From Trematomus loennbergii (lineage: Eukaryota > Chordata > Actinopteri > Perciformes > Nototheniidae): a DNA stretch of 64,000 nucleotides. Location: assembly GCA_012861695.1 (NCBI GenBank), contig JAAOOA010000334.1, positions 248,001-312,000 of the forward strand. The letters run 5' to 3'. The notes beneath the pieces were generated by a model. It had not been told where the DNA came from. It was given only the letters and a program-made list of their open reading frames with translations, and did no database searches. Positions 1 through 12,000 of this stretch are shown here, one piece after another. The position numbers were made by a program, and so were the translations under genes. Position 1 is the stretch's first letter. Each line of letters starts with the position of its first letter.

Positions 1-3000
1 AATTTGTGTTTTACGACGTCTGCCTGTATTGTCTTTGTTCATTGTTTTAACATTGTTCATTTTGCCCTCTTGGCCAGGTCGCTCTGGAAGAAGAGATTTT
101 AATCTCAATGAGACTTTTACCTGGTTAAATAAAGGATATATAGTACTACACAGCCTACGATTACCATGGTAAATATTATGGTAAATTAGGAATGATGGAC
201 CTTCTTTGGAATTATAGGTGGTATCAATGTTGTATAAAACCACAACAATGGTAAATGGTGAATGGACTGTACTTATATAGCGCTTTACGACCCCTTAAAG
301 CTCTTTAGATGCTACATGTCATCATTCATACACCGTTGGACATCCGTAGCACCTCGGGGGTTAAGTATCTTGCCCAAGGATACGTCGACAACCTTCTGAT
401 TGAAAGACGATTGCACTCCCTCGCAGCCACAGTCAAGATTCAAGGCTTTTATCATCATTTTTAGCTAGAGTGTAGAAATGTCAATGAAATATCAGGTCAC
501 CGGCTCCTCCAACAGAGCAACATGATAAAATAGATAAAATAGTGCAAGTAAATACAAATAAAATAGAGTAGAAATAGTGCAATAAGAGTCTATATACAAG
601 TAATTGGAATATGATATATTAGATAAATAATTTGTAAGTTGCAAACAGATGAATGTTTATGGAAGATCTTTCAAAAGTTCAGGTGTTCCACAAGGGATAA
701 CAAACAATAACTTGCAGTGAAGCAGCGACACCTGAGAGTGCAATCACTACTTGGAAACACTTTAGATCTACGTTTAGGTACAATGAAAGTGCCTCAAAAT
801 AATCAATGCAAATGTTCATTGCCCAGAATATTAACAGTTGGCAAAGGAAAATCAGAACATAAGAGTTGCCCTCAATGATACGTCTTTAGGTCTAAATGGA
901 GGTACCTTCAGAGCATTTCCGCTGACGTTTAAGACTCGGAGGTCCTTCAGCGTGCCGTCACCATTGCACAGCGTCTCAGTCAGTGTCAGGTCGGTCAGCA
1001 GGTTGTCGGACAGGTCCAGGTATTGCAGGTTCAGCAGCAGGTAGGTTGTGGCACAGGGCATCACAAACACCTTGAGTGGAAAAGCTCATTTTAATTACAT
1101 CTCTTAATTGTATTCTTAAAGGTCCCCTTTATACTCAGTGATGGCAAAAGTACACACATCCTTTACTCAAGTAGAAGTACAGATACTCGTGTTTAAAAAT
1201 ACTCTGGTAAAAGTAGAAGTACTGACTAAACTTCTTTACTCAAGTAAAGTAAAGAGGCTTTGAAATGTACTTCAGTAAAAAGTACCCATAACTAGCAGCT
1301 GTTTTAAAGAGTACCTGACCTCCCTTTATATTAATATAACAATAATGTCATTGTTAGCTAATGAATGTTTCCATGCTGAACAACGGCAACATGACAACGT
1401 TTTCATTGGTCCTTCATCTTTAGAGAAGACCAGGAAATGATGGATACACGGATCGTGTTCAAATCAATAGGCACGCAATGACTCTAAATAATAATGATCA
1501 CGCCACCAAACACACATTCAAACTAAAGGAACCAGCCTGTTTGGAAAATGTAAGAAGTAGAAAGTACAGGTATTTGGGTTCAACATGTAAGAAGTAGAAA
1601 GTACAGGTATTTGGGTTCAACATGTAAGAAGTAGAAAGTACAGGTATTTGTGTTCAAAATGTAAGAAGTAGAAAGTACAGGTATTTGTGTTCAACATGTA
1701 AGAAGTAGAAAGTACAGGTATTTGTGTTCAACATGTAAGAAGTCAAAGTAAAAAGTCGTCATAAAAATAAGTAGTGGAGTAAATATACTGATACCAGAAA
1801 CATTTTCATAAAGGTCCCCTATTATACGGTTTCTCATCAATATATCACAGGTCTCAGATATATACAGAACCTGTCTCTGATTGGCTGAAACACCAAACAG
1901 ATCATTGCAGCATCCCATAATCCCCTCTGTTATATCTCACACAGGCTCCGCCCTCTACTGGACTCTATGGGTACTACTCTATCATGCTGTGCGTGCTTTC
2001 ACCTACTGAATTTACGTAAACGTAGCCGGCCAATCGGGGCGAGCCTACCTGAATGCGCGCGCAGGCCCACAGTATATAAGGCGGCTACAGCCGCCGCCCC
2101 ACTATCCTTTTTCTCTTCAGACGAGCTGACAACCGAAGAGTTAAATAAACGTACGAAGATTAGAAGAAACGAAAAATGGACTCACCATTACTGGAATCTC
2201 GGCCATGCCCCACCTGCCTTGGTTTGATCGCGGGCACCAATCTCCACCACCTCTGTAGAGTGTTTGGGGGACCAGGATATGGCCGAGGCGGTGCCATTCA
2301 CGTTCGCCATTCCAGCGGGGCAGATGGCTCCGTTTGCCGTTGTCAGGCACTTCCGGGTTCGGTCCATGGATGTCCACCGCCCTAGGTGATGACCAGGGCG
2401 GCGGAGCGCAGCTGCTCCCAGCGGGCAGCAGGCTGGGCAGGGAGCTGAAAAGAGCTCTGCCACGCTACCGCGTGACAAGGCGACTGCAGATAAACACGGG
2501 TGTGTTGGGCATCTCGCTCATTGCTGGAGATGCCCCCACCTCGCCAGATCAGCGCGATTATTTGTAGCTTGATCGTGGCCGCCGCCGTTGTCTGCCGTGT
2601 GGTATCCCGGTGAGGGATCACGCCGCATGACACTTTTCAAAAAGGACCGTGTTGATCTCCTGGGAGCCCCCGTGTTTATGGAAGGGCTCTTTGGATCGAT
2701 CTCCTTGGTCACGTGGCACACTCCCCGCCCTCTCTGTAAACTCCAGTATAGGAGCCAGCAGGTGGGCGCGTGCACGTGAGTGGAATAAACCGTAGTGCTG
2801 TCAAAGCACTGTGCGAGTTCAAGAGAGTGATGTGTGTGAGAAATGCATTCAGTGAAAACGATTGCATTTATCCCAGAGTAAGAGTCATCTCTCTCCACAT
2901 TTCCACTTTTCACCATAATGTCCGTTTCAAAGAGATGGCATTTGGCAGAGCCGCGGCCCCACGGGAGCTGCCGCGGTGCGTTCAAGAACCTCAGTAGAAA

Positions 3001-6000
3001 ATCGGCCCCTTTTTCTGTGTCAGCCCCATGCCAAAACTCCCTTTTATGGAAGGTTTGGCTGCGGAGTAGGCCACCAGAGAATACTACAGCTTCTTAGCTG
3101 TGGCTCCAAAGTCGAAAAAGAGGCCCTGTTGCAAGAAACGGTGGGTTACGTATATAGTAACCTAGTTCTAGAGTGATGTGTGTGTGAAGAATATATATAT
3201 AGTAAAAACGATTGCATTTATCCCAGAGTAAGAATCATATCTCTCCACAATTCCACATTTTCCCATAATGTCTCGTTGAGATCGGCAAGGCCGTTTTCAT
3301 ACGATGTTAATTGGACACCCATTATGAGGCGCGGCCCCCGTGAGAGTGGCCGCGGTGCGTTCAGGGACCTCCGCAGAAGAACAGTGCGTTACGTAGTGTA
3401 ACTCTAGTTCTAAAGTGATATGTGTGTGTAAAATGCATTCGGTAAAAACGATTGCATTTATCCCAGAGTAAGAGTCATCTCTCTCCACATTCCACATTTC
3501 CCCATAATGTCCATTCAAGGAGACGGCATTATGACGACGCGCGGCCCCCCCCGTGAGAGTGGCCGCGGTGCGTTCAGGGACTCCGCAGAAGAACAGTGGG
3601 CGTTACGTAGTGTAACTCTAGTTCTAGAGTGATATGTGTGTGTAAATGCATTCAGTAAAAACGATTGCATTTATCCCAGAGTAAGAGTCATCTCTCTCCA
3701 CATTCCCATTTCCACATTTCCCCATAATGTCCGTTTCAAGAGAGACGGCATTATGACGACGCGCGGCCCCCCCCCGAGAGCGGGCCGCGGTGCGTTCATG
3801 GACAGAAGAAGCTCCGATTAATGCTTATTTCTCTCTAAGAGAAAACAGCATTATGGTGGAGTGCGCGCTCTCACGGGAGGTGCCGTTCGGCTACTCCCTA
3901 TCCCCACGCACGTTCAGCCATGACGTTGCAACCGCTGCGGGACCATGGCATGAGGGATGACCTCATAGTTATGGCCAGGTCCAGGGAATGGGCAATACTG
4001 CACACAGCCCAATTGACCCTACACCTAACCAAGTTGGGTTGAAAAAGAAGTTGCGGTCAATTGGAAGAAGAGCTCCCCCATACCTCACCAGCAGGTAGAA
4101 TATCTGGGGGTGATGCTCGATGCAGGCAGACTACGTGTCACCCTGACAGAAAGCAGACAGGCATCCCTGCTGCGGGCAGTCTGCAGCTGCTGCGTCAGGG
4201 GGCGACGGTGACAGCTTTGATCATCATGCAGACTTTGGGTCTCATGACGGCTGCTCACTCCGTAGTGCCACTCGGACTGCTGCATGCACGTCGCATGCAG
4301 ATGTGGTTTACCGGCCTTCGTTTAGATCTTAAGACACAACGACGTCTGGTGGCCATCCCCCCCCTCAGTAGAGAGCAAACCTCCGATTCTGGGGGTCCCC
4401 AGAGAATCTGCGGAGGGGACCTCCTCAGTTCGGTAGAGCAGAGGTGGACCTGTTCGCCAATCGGCGCAACAGCCACTGTGCCCTGTGGTTCTCCCTGGCT
4501 CGGTGGGACAACCCGCCCTTGGGGGTCGACACAGTTTGCACACGAGCCATGGCCAAGAAAGCTGCTTTACGCCTTTCCACCGCTGCACCTTATCCCCCCC
4601 CTCCTGGAGAGGGTGAGGCGGGAACAGCTGTCAATCATCCTGGTGGCCCCAGATCGCCGCCTGGCGCCGTGGTAACGCGGGGGTAACACAGATGATGGTG
4701 GGCCAGCCCTGGCGATTCCTCAGGTCTGGGGAGCGCTGTCTCAGGAAGCAGGTGCAATAGGGGCGTTACCCACTCTGGGCCAACCTCTCCAGGCTTGGCT
4801 CCTGAGAGGGACAGGCTGAGACAGGTGGGGCTGTCTGATAACGTTATTCAGACTATCCAAGCAGCAAGAGCAGAATCCACCACAGCTTGTTACAGGCCAA
4901 AGTGGGCGGGATTCCGGCGATGGTGTGAAGGAAGGAGTCTAGAGCCTCTGTCGTGCACGCTGGGCTCTATTCTTACCTACTTACAGATACTGGTGGACAG
5001 GGGGCTGGCTCATTCCACAATTAAGGTGTATGCAGCAGCCATTTCGTCCTGCCATGAGGGATTTGGAGGCAGGTCAGCCTTCAGTCAGCCGCTTATGACG
5101 CGGTTTTTGCAGGGGGTCAGGAGGCAGCGCCCGGTAGTGCACGCCTCCGCCCCGCAGTGGGACCTGCCGTTGGTGCTCGAGGCTCTGGTCACAGAACCAT
5201 TTGAGCCTCTGGAGCTTTCCTCCCTAGTAGCACTGTCATGGAAGACAGCATTGCTACTTGCCTTGACTTCGGCTAAAAGAGTGTCCGAGCTGACCGCTCT
5301 GTCGGTACACCCAAGTTGTCTTTTGATCCGGGGTGACCGTAGCGGGGCGACACTCAGGCCGAACCACTCCTTTACTCCTAAGAGTATCAGAAGTTCATTC
5401 AGATCAAGGGCTATTCAGTTAGGTGGCTTTAATCTTCCACCCCATATTGGGGCCAGGGAGGCTAAATTGCACCTCCTCTGCCCAGTGCGTGCGCTAGCAT
5501 GCTATGTAGAGCGCACGGCTGCCATTAGGCGCACTGAACAACTGTTTGTGTGCTTTGGGGATGGTGTGGCTGGAAAAGCCCTCTCAAAGAAGCGCCTAAC
5601 AGGATGGCTATGCAGGTGCATTACACATGCCTATGGACGGGCGGGGAGAGCCCTCCCCACTGGGGTCCGTGCACATTCTACACGGGCTGTGGCTGTGTCA
5701 ACAGCCTTATTCAGCGGCGTGAGTGTAGAAGATATATGCACGGCGGCGTCTTGGTCTACGCCAGGCCCCTTCATAAAATGTTATCTCCTGGACATGTCTG
5801 GCTCCTTCTCGTCGTCGGTGCTTGCCGAGGCAACGCATGACTGGTGAGAGGGGGGTGGCTGTGGGTCAGCAGGTATCTGACCCCCCCCCTGGACATAAAA
5901 CACTTGTGTTTTCCCATGCTCCTGAGGGACTCGGGAGACATGGTGTACAATCAGCCCCATACAGGGCTGGAGGACTCTCCCCGCCTGCCATGGGCAGGCG

Positions 6001-9000
6001 GGGAGAGCCTTCCTCACTATTGTCCATGCCCACTCTACACGGAGCGTGTGTGAGTGTGGGGGATGTGGTGCACTTATGTTTTCCCATGCTCCTGAGGGAC
6101 CTGGGGAACATGGTGCGCGGTAGGCTCCAGACGGAGTCTCCGCACTTTTTTTCCATGCACACTCTACACGAGGTAAGCGTGTGTGAGTGTGCCTTATCCA
6201 AGTTGCGGCCCCGACTTCTCCACGGTTACAACCGGATGGGAGGAAGTGGGGATGCAGTGGATATTAGCCAAAAGCCGGTCAGGGACGGTGTGGTGGGTCG
6301 ATGTTGTTGGACGACAGGGCGTTTATACATCGGGGCTCCGCCCACTGTACCCATAGAGTCCAGTAGAGGGCGGAGCCTGTGAGAGATATAACGGGGGGTT
6401 ACGTATTGTAACCCTAGTTATATAAACACAGGCGGAGCCCTCTACCTGGAGGCCCTGTCTTTCCTAGTCCGCTCGCTGAAGAGTGTATAGGATAGTGGGG
6501 CGGCGGCTGAGCCGCCTTATATACTGTGGGCCTGCGCGCGCATTCAGGTAGGCTCGCCCCGATTGGCCGGCTACGTTTACGTAAATTCAGTAGGTGAAAG
6601 CACGCACAGCATGATAGAGAGTAGTACCCATAGAGTCCAGTAGAGGGCTCCGCCTGTGTTTATATAACTAGGGTTACAATACGTAACCCCGTTTCAGCCC
6701 TGTTTCCAAAGTGCTGATTCTCTGTCTGTACTTTAGATGAAAATAAGGAGCCCCTCCCCACGCCCCTCTGAGAGAGATTTGGTTAAAAATAACACAATGG
6801 TGCTCTAGGAGGAGATTCAGGTGATAAGGGGGGTGGGGGGGGGTTACCTTGGTTGCTGATTGGCTAATCGTTATGACATCATAAAGTGGCCAAAATCTGA
6901 TCTGCTCATTTTCAGACGGTTTTATATATCAGGACAAAAAGAGAGAGAATCTTTGTTCCTGAAACTTTCAGAGTCTCTTTACACAGAGGGGACACATGTT
7001 GATGTAGAAGAGACATGAAGAAGAGGGGACACATGTTGATGTAGAAGAGAATGAAGAAGAGGGGACACATGTTGATGTAGAAGAGACATGAAGAAGAGGG
7101 GACACATGTTGATGTAGAAGAGACATGAAGAAGAGGGGACACATGTTGATGTAGAAGAGACATGAAGAAGAGGGGAACATGTTGATGTAGAGAGACATGG
7201 AGAAGAGGGGACACATGTTGATGAAGAAGAGACATGAAGAAGAGGGGACACATGTTGATGTAGAAGAGACATGAAGAAGAGGGGACACATGTTTGATGTA
7301 GAAGAGACATGAAGAAGAGGGGACACATGTTGATGTAGAAGAGACATGAAGAAGAGGGACACATGTTGACGTAGAAGAGACATGAAGAAGAGGGGACACA
7401 TGTTGATGTAGAAGAGACATGAAGAAGAGGGGACACATGTTGACGTAGAAGAGACATGAAGAAGAGGGGACACATGTTGATGTAGAAGAGACATGAAGAA
7501 GAGGGGACACATGTTGATGTAGAAGAGACATGAAGAATAGGGGACACATGTTGACGTAGAAGAGACATGAAGAAGAGGGGACACATGTTGATGTAGAAGA
7601 GACATGAAGAAGAGGGGACACATGCTGATGAAGAAGAGACATGAAGAAGAGGGGACACATGTTGATGTAGAAGAGACATGAAGAAGAGGGGACACATGTT
7701 GATGTAGAAAAGACATGGAAAGTGGATTTTGCATAATAGGTGACCTTTAACATTCAGACAACCCATGTGACAGATACCTGAGAGTTTATGATGGACACCT
7801 TTCTGGGGTACTGCAGCAAAAACCCCAGCTGCAGCAACGAGCTGAACTGAAAGACATTCAGCACCACAACGTTTCGTAGGAAGAACTCATCGATGTTTTT
7901 ATGATCGGTCAAACTGGCTTTCTCCCACCTAACACCAACCAACAAACCACATTATCAAGCAGTCATTCACCCAACAGTTGATCACTAGTATATGAAGCGG
8001 CTTTTATTTATAATTACAATATATATAAACTCACTTATGGGTATAAACCCAATAATGGGTGACAGTACAGTTTGCACATTACCTGCACATTTGTGGCTTA
8101 CATCCAAAAGTCCCTATGTCTGTCGCTTTTCTATCTGAAGGGTTTTAAAAAAGTCTTCAGCAGGATTTGCTTTTATCTTCAGAAGACTTGACTACTGTAA
8201 TGGTGTCTTCACAGGTCTCACTAAAAACTCTATTACAAAGCTGCAGCTAATTCAGAACGCCGCTGCCCGAGTCCTCACTAACACTAAGAAAGTGGATCAG
8301 TCCTGTTCTGAAGTCTTTACACTGGTCCTCACTGACACTAAGAAGTGGATCAGTCCAGTTCTGAAGTCTTTACACTGGTTCCTCACTAACACTAAGAAAG
8401 TGGATCAGTCCAGTTCTGAAGTCTTTACACTGGTTCCTCACTAACACTAAAAAAGTGGATCAGTCCTGTTCTGAAGTCTTTACACTGGTTCCTCACTGAC
8501 ACTAAGAAAGGATCAGTCCAGTTCTGAGGTCTTTACACTGGTTCCTCACTAACACTAAGAAAGTGGATCAGTCCAGTTCTGAAGTCTTTACACTGGTTCC
8601 TCACTAACACTAAGAAAGTGGATCAGTCCTGTTCTGAAGTCTTTACACTGGTTCCTCACTAACACTAAGAAAGTGGATCAGTCCAGTTCTGAAGTCTTTA
8701 CACTGGCTTCCTGTGTGTTAAAGAATTGATTTAAAAAATACTGCAGCTGGTTTATAAATCATTGAAAGGTTTAGGCCCAAAATAAGTTTCTGATCTCCTG
8801 CTAAATTATGAACCATTCAGAACTCTCTGGTCTGCTTTCTGTCCCCAGAGTCAGAACTAAACCTGGAGAAGTTCAGTTATTATGCTCCAAATATCTGGAA
8901 CAAACTCCCAGAAACTGCAGGTCTACTGCAGCTCTGTTAAATCCAGGCTGAAGACTTTCTTTTTGCCGCTGCTTTCAATTGAGCTATTCCTATCTTAAAC

Positions 9001-12000
9001 TGCACTGTAACTTTTATCCATGTACCTGTGATATCATGTTTTATTATCTTTGCTTTTTAATGAATGTTTTGAAATGCCAGTTATAATGTGTTTCCGCTGC
9101 ACTATTTCTTATGTTTTTCATTGTTGGAAAGTGCTTTGAATTGCCTTGTGTGATAGGGTCTATATAAACAAACTCGCTTGCCTTTCAATCTAAAAAGAAG
9201 ACTGATGGATGTTTGTTTTCCTACCTGCCCTCGCCGATCAGCGTGACGCCGTCCATGAACAGGGATGTGATCGGCTCTCCATCCACCGCCTCAAGGAAGT
9301 CAACCATGCCCTTATCGGACACGGAAAGGTTGCAGAAGGTAATTTTCCTGAAGAAAGACATCATAGAAGAGTGAGTTTTTGGTTTCGTCACCATTTTCTG
9401 GGGTTAGGGTTACTTGCTTAAATTACATCTCACAATATATAATCCTTCTAGCATGTCTTATGTGATATTCTACATATTTGTGCTGTTAATATTCTGGGCA
9501 ATGAACATTTGTGTTGATTATTTTGAGGCACTTTCGTTGTACCTAAATGAAGATCTAAAGTGTTTCCAAGCTCTTTAACCTGTTAAGCACCAAGCCTGTT
9601 TTTCATGTTTCAGGCTCGAAAATGACATGCCAAAACAAATGACTACAACTTAACTTCTAAAAGGGTTATATGAATAATTTATTTGATCAAAGCAAGGTTA
9701 CATCTGTGAGTTGGATGTAGAAGTGTCAGAATCAATATAGATTTTTCTCAGTCAGAGTCAATTCAGATGGAACATAGTAAAAAAAGGTAAATTCTTACCT
9801 CCCCCTAAAGAAAAAACATGACTTATAGTGAAAACCACCCTTGAATGATGGGATGGTAGACTAAAAGCTTCAGGAATCCAAACTATAACATATAATAAGT
9901 ACCCTGTATCAAGATTGAGGCAAAACAAGTTAAATTTGACCTTTTTAGAGAGGTTTAGCAAAAACAAGTTCCAGGCGGAATAAGCTTTCGGCACATTTGG
10001 GTACATCTGGTTCCATCAGTGCCATTTGACCTTTTTCAGGTACCAGACTATAAAAATGATGTATTACATTGAATGATCACCATAGGTATTCATTCCATCC
10101 AAAGAAAAAAAAATTAAATAAAAAAAATTAAAAATAAATTTTTTTTAATTTTTTTATTTTGTGAAAAAAAAGACCCGCCGACGGGGGCTTTGGGGCTTAG
10201 GAAAAATCAACGATTGTAGCAGTGTTGACGGCCACCAGGTGTCGCTGTTTCGCTTAAAGTTATTGTTGTTTATCCCTTGTGGAACAAAGTAGTTTCAGCA
10301 TTGTTCTGTGCGGGTGGCCATCTTGCTTCTAATGTTTACATTCTACTATACGCAAGGTGAGTGGTATTAATTGTGGCAAATAATCGTATAAATCTAACGT
10401 TATAAATGCTCACCCAGTCAATTCGTTCGACTCCTTTGTTAGTTAATATGTTTACTCACTCGTTTGTGTAGATTCGAGAATTAGACGCTTGTGTTTTGTC
10501 TGATAATGTGGTGATCTATATGGTTAGCATGTGGCTTATTGAAAGAGTGCTGCATTACAATTAGTATTGTAGATTTTGTCCAGTAGTTTCAGTGCTGAAA
10601 TGTTTCATACTACTTCATGTATTTCATCTTTTACTTTCACCAACATATTTTCAGGAATAAAATGCAAGTTGATGAAGAAGAGCTACCATTAAGAGAGGCT
10701 ACGGGACATTTGGGTTGCTTCAGTATTGGAAAATAGAAGCACTGAAACAAAGGAAAACATATTGTGTACAGACCTGACTCTCCGGCTGGCCATCTCTCTG
10801 AAGGGCTGAACGGACTGATTCAGATGCAGGTCTTTCAGAATAATAGGCGTCTCAGGGTAGGACACGTCCCCGATCACATCCGAAGCTAAAGCTATGTTTG
10901 TTAGAAATGGACCATGGAGGCTTAAAGTGACTCGACCCAATGGCCAAACGTCAGCGAGCGCTCCGGACTCGTACCTGCAACATGGAGAGAAACAGGACGA
11001 TAGAGTTGGCAATAGTGAGACAACATGTCTACGTGAGAACATTGCAACTTGGGTAAATATTTAGGATATTGATAATTGATAATAATAATAATAATTCATA
11101 AGTAATTTGGTATTTTGTCCTTACCATACCCTCTATCTTCAAATCTATTTAGTTTGAAAACCAACCCCATTAAAGGAAATTAGGGTTAGGGTTAGGGTTA
11201 GAATACAAATCTCTTAACCACAGACCTTATTTCCGGCTAACAACCAAAAACACATTCAGATAACCATTGACTTCCAGACCAGGGACAACAGAGAACAAGA
11301 AAGTGGTTAAATGTGGTCTCATTTGCAGGATTGAGGACTCATTCCTTAACCACATGGCCGTGCTTTCTCTCACGATTCGTTTCTGGTACTCTTGGAAAAA
11401 CAACCAGCACAGATTCAGTCTCGCACCTCATTCTTGTTCGTTCTTTATTAGGATCCCATTAGCACTAGCATGAGCATTGGCTCTTCTTCCTGGGGTCCTC
11501 ACACACACAGTCAAACATACATACAACTAAACTAAAACAAAACAGCTCGTCATTTCATGCAATTTACAATGCTATATGAAGTGAAAATGAAAATGGTCAT
11601 CCAATTGTAGCCATCATAAGGCCAAACAAAATAATACAAATAATTGTACATACTAATACATACATAGGCACAGGCACAGTTCAATTGTACTTTATAATAC
11701 TGAGATGATTGTTTAGCAACCTTTTGAATTGTACATGAGAATGTTCCTGAATGATATGGACGGTAAAGAATTCCAGCTGACAGAATCACTGTTTGCTGTT
11801 TCATATTTGATTTAGATTTTGGTAATACGAACCTTCCTTCTATTGCATGTCGTGTTTGATGGTTATGTTGAGCATACTGCGCTATACACCTTTGTGATAA
11901 TATATGTGGTAAGTGAGTCACTGTAATATTCTGACAAAATGTAACAAAGTATAAGTTGACGTCTGTCTGACACTTATGCATTTCAGTGTCTCCAGCATTT

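Larger units (their letters stand above)
1929..6693 (+). mobile_element. DIRS-type tyrosine-recombinase retrotransposon, internally decayed
   Basis: The element shows the three hallmarks of DIRS retrotransposons: inverted terminal repeats, an internal complementary region repeating both outer ends just before the right repeat, and a tyrosine recombinase in place of a DDE integrase. It is bordered by the trinucleotide GTT on both sides (1929-1931 and 6691-6693) within a recognisable MITE, so both ends are defined. The coding part is damaged. Only a 3' reverse transcriptase/RNase H remnant and the recombinase frame survive, and 2.8-3.8 kb is replaced by tandem copies of a shorter segment. Confidence 0.85.
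1809..7750 (+). mobile_element. TTAA-flanked-type MITE copy 1, split by a DIRS element
   Basis: The left part (1809-1931) begins TAAAGGTCCCCTATTATAC and includes CACAGGTCTCAGATATATA. The right part (6691-7750) resumes with GTTTCAGCCCTGTTTCCAAA and ends GCATAATAGGTGACCTTTAA. Removing the DIRS insert restores the order seen in the uninterrupted copy at 29541-30252 (ccctctatttca...tttcaaaagtgctgat). The family ends in TTAAAGG/CCTTTAA inverted repeats, consistent with TTAA target duplication of piggyBac type (inference). The right half carries minisatellite array A. Confidence 0.7.

Noticed and set aside
5822..6382. 186-codon frame after the DIRS recombinase
   Set aside because: Low-quality sequence overlapping the internal complementary region and tandem words, with no recognisable domain.
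6988..7715. Regular 37-bp repeats resembling a CRISPR array
   Set aside because: Units are contiguous with no unique spacers, the genome is vertebrate, and the unit derives from a MITE.
11180..11200. Interstitial TTAGGG as a chromosome-fusion scar
   Set aside because: Only three units, easily arising by chance or repair.
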